This document shows positions 23,274 through 24,251 of a stretch of 24,251 nucleotides of DNA, one piece after another. Within the stretch, counting starts at the first letter, position 1. Each line of letters opens with the position of its first letter. This DNA comes from a virus: positions 1-24,251 of IMG/VR virus record IMGVR_UViG_3300020195_000423, one strand, 5' to 3'. A program made the translations under genes and the position numbers. A model generated the notes under the pieces. It ran no database searches. It saw nothing but the letters and a program-made list of their open reading frames with translations, and was not told the DNA's origin.

Positions 23274-23577
23274 TGATTTTTCAAATTTGGTTATATCGCG
23301 GTTAGATAGCATCGATGATTCCATCAAGGGGATTTATCGCCACGCTGCAAGTACAGACGTAACGCTGGCTAAGCAATCCGTTTTGCTTGACGAGCACATC
23401 CGGCGAACTCATTTGTTGGAGATGGCGATGTTACAGGAAGCCAAGAACAGTTCTGCTGCAATATCCCCCGTAAAGAAACATGTCGAGGGTATGCATTTTC
23501 TGCTTAAGGCGGTGGGTGCTTTGGCTGCTATAGTGGGGCTGGTTACTGGTATATATAAGTTATTGGGTCTGAATTAG
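23266..23577 (+). CDS. Coiled-coil single-helix membrane protein, XhlA/holin-like
   Basis: From the ATG at 23266 the product is 103 residues. This start is preferred over 23242 because GGAG (23255-23258) lies seven bases before it; it overlaps the previous gene by eight bases. Residues 5-60 are helical and coiled-coil-like, 78-100 form one clear membrane helix (FLLKAVGALAAIVGLVTGIY), and the tail is short. This is the layout of XhlA-like lysis accessory proteins and some small holins. No endolysin is found in the window, so the lysis partner, if any, lies outside. It could also be a virion membrane protein. Confidence 0.7.
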   Translation: MNDDFSNLVISRLDSIDDSIKGIYRHAASTDVTLAKQSVLLDEHIRRTHLLEMAMLQEAKNSSAAISPVKKHVEGMHFLLKAVGALAAIVGLVTGIYKLLGLN

Positions 23578-23585
23578 TTCATATA

Positions 23586-23606
23586 AGCATCTTTATGCTG
23601 CCTTTT
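23586..23606 (+). terminator. Possible terminator of the late operon
   Basis: AGCAT (23586-23590) and ATGCT (23595-23599) form a five-pair stem with a CTTT loop, followed after three bases by TTTT. A second small hairpin, GTAT/ATAC within 23614-23624, also runs into CTTTT. Both sit in the 49-base gap between convergent genes, where transcription from both sides should stop. The T-runs are short, so strength is uncertain. Confidence 0.45.
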
Positions 23607-23631
23607 AGGTGCGTATGTGCATACTTTTAGG
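23602..23631. repeat. CTTTTAGG direct repeat beside integrase
   Basis: The word CTTTTAGG occurs at 23602-23609 and again at 23624-23631, 22 bases apart, which is about two helical turns. It overlaps the end of the integrase gene. The spacing could suit protein binding on one DNA face, for example integrase arm sites, but two copies of eight bases may also be chance. Confidence 0.3.
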
Positions 23632-24251
23632 CGTCTAAATCTAGCTCAACCCAGTCATCCTCATCCCCTAGATCGTCCGGTCTGCGAACGTATAGGGCTG
23701 TTGTGCTAGGGTCTGAATGACGTGCGTGGTTCTTTAGGGCAGTGAAGTCCATACCCCCGTAATGTCCTAGCCAGTAGATACTAGCCCTTCTTAGATCCTT
23801 AATGGTAATTCCAGGAAAACCCTCACGGCCCCATACCTTGTAAAGCCAATCCGGTCTTGTAGTCCAAATTGGTTCGGTTGGTGGCAAATCCCGCAACAGC
23901 TCTACGATCTCCCTTGCAGCTCTTTCATCAAAGCATGCTACCCATCCAGTCGAGTTATTCTTCGGCCCCTTGATATTCTTACCGCTCTTTTGTTTAGTTA
24001 TCTTCGCAGCAAATCGGCTATACAGCTTTGCCTTGGCCATGACTTTGCAGCACTCCAGCCCCGTTACCTTTGATCCACCCTTAAAATCAGATGGGCAGAT
24101 GGCTGCCAGCTCCTGGGAGCGGAGACTAAAGAAGAAGCCAATTAACGCAATCAGCCGTATTTTTGGTGATCCATAAACGTGGTCTAATACATCTTTAGGC
24201 GTAATAGTGAATTTCAGCGGAGTCTTACTTCCGCCAACTATCGCGTTACGT
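23627..24251 (-). CDS. Tyrosine recombinase (phage integrase), C-terminal part
   Basis: The reading frame is open to the right window edge; about 207 codons are seen and the N-terminal DNA-binding part lies outside. An internal ATG at 24040 is not the true start, because the frame upstream contains the box I arginine in SLRSQELAAICPSDF (Arg codon near 24119-24121). Further family marks are a lysine in the beta-hairpin region, IKDLRRAS (Lys in place of the usual His, then Arg), HARHS, and the nucleophile Tyr in STTALYVRR. The C-terminal tail is acidic (DDLGDEDDWVELDLD). These enzymes integrate and excise phage DNA at attachment sites. The gene is convergent to the virion operon. The set of catalytic residues looks complete. 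Confidence 0.85.
   Translation of the reverse strand, partial: RNAIVGGSKTPLKFTITPKDVLDHVYGSPKIRLIALIGFFFSLRSQELAAICPSDFKGGSKVTGLECCKVMAKAKLYSRFAAKITKQKSGKNIKGPKNNSTGWVACFDERAAREIVELLRDLPPTEPIWTTRPDWLYKVWGREGFPGITIKDLRRASIYWLGHYGGMDFTALKNHARHSDPSTTALYVRRPDDLGDEDDWVELDLDA

Noticed and set aside
22826-23284. 152-residue open frame on the - strand
   Set aside because: It is opposite the last large virion gene, and is low in complexity (Ser/Ala/Pro-rich) as expected for a shadow frame.
23970-24176. 68-residue open frame on the + strand over the integrase
   Set aside because: The opposite strand has the integrase with box I arginine and a continuous frame, so this is a shadow.

Overview
The window is a block of the late (virion) region of a tailed, most likely temperate phage or a prophage, and not ordinary bacterial chromosome. 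Almost every gene lies on the + strand, in tightly packed and often overlapping order, and the order is that of a short-tailed (podovirus-like) virion module: small pre-terminase genes, large terminase, portal, scaffold, major capsid protein, a capsid/head accessory protein, a tail fibre, head-tail connector and nozzle proteins, then a run of large Ala/Gly-rich proteins that look like internal (ejected) virion proteins. A tyrosine recombinase on the - strand, cut by the right window edge, suggests lysogeny. No host gene, rRNA, tRNA or CRISPR array was seen. The host is probably Gram-negative (podovirus layout and ejection-protein cassette), but the sequence does not name it.

Layout. 1-590: non-coding, AT-rich on the left, with C-rich patches. 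591-619: a good sigma70-type promoter that starts the late operon. 646-2514: six small genes, including a ClpP-like serine protease with its triad intact, a strongly overlapping gene pair and a two-helix membrane protein. 2515-2718: a non-coding stretch with several clear hairpins just before the packaging genes. 2719-5144: a small terminase-like gene, then the large terminase, which is broken into two genes. 5160-8207: portal and scaffold. 8230-8471: an intrinsic terminator and a long leader before the capsid gene. 8472-10350: capsid and an accessory head protein, separated by a 15-bp hairpin. 10400-13312: modular tail fibre. 13353-17559: connector, nozzle and tail-associated proteins. 17582-23273: four candidate ejection proteins. 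23266-23577: small coiled-coil/one-helix membrane protein. 23627-24251: integrase fragment.

The standout is the terminase. The ATPase half ends in a 30-residue intein N-fragment and a stop codon. The next gene, which overlaps it by 14 bases in another frame and has its own Shine-Dalgarno sequence and GTG start, encodes an HNH homing endonuclease fused in frame to an intein C-fragment and then to the terminase nuclease half. This looks like a naturally split intein of the atypical short-N type (the class of the AceL-TerL intein), carrying its endonuclease at the split point. Active large terminase (about 478 residues) would then be made only by protein trans-splicing.

A second sequence-level signal is a short element, TTAATNAGTAT plus 1-2 bases plus AGTAG and a GGAG, found at the start of the late operon, in the capsid-gene leader and before the first large ejection-protein gene.
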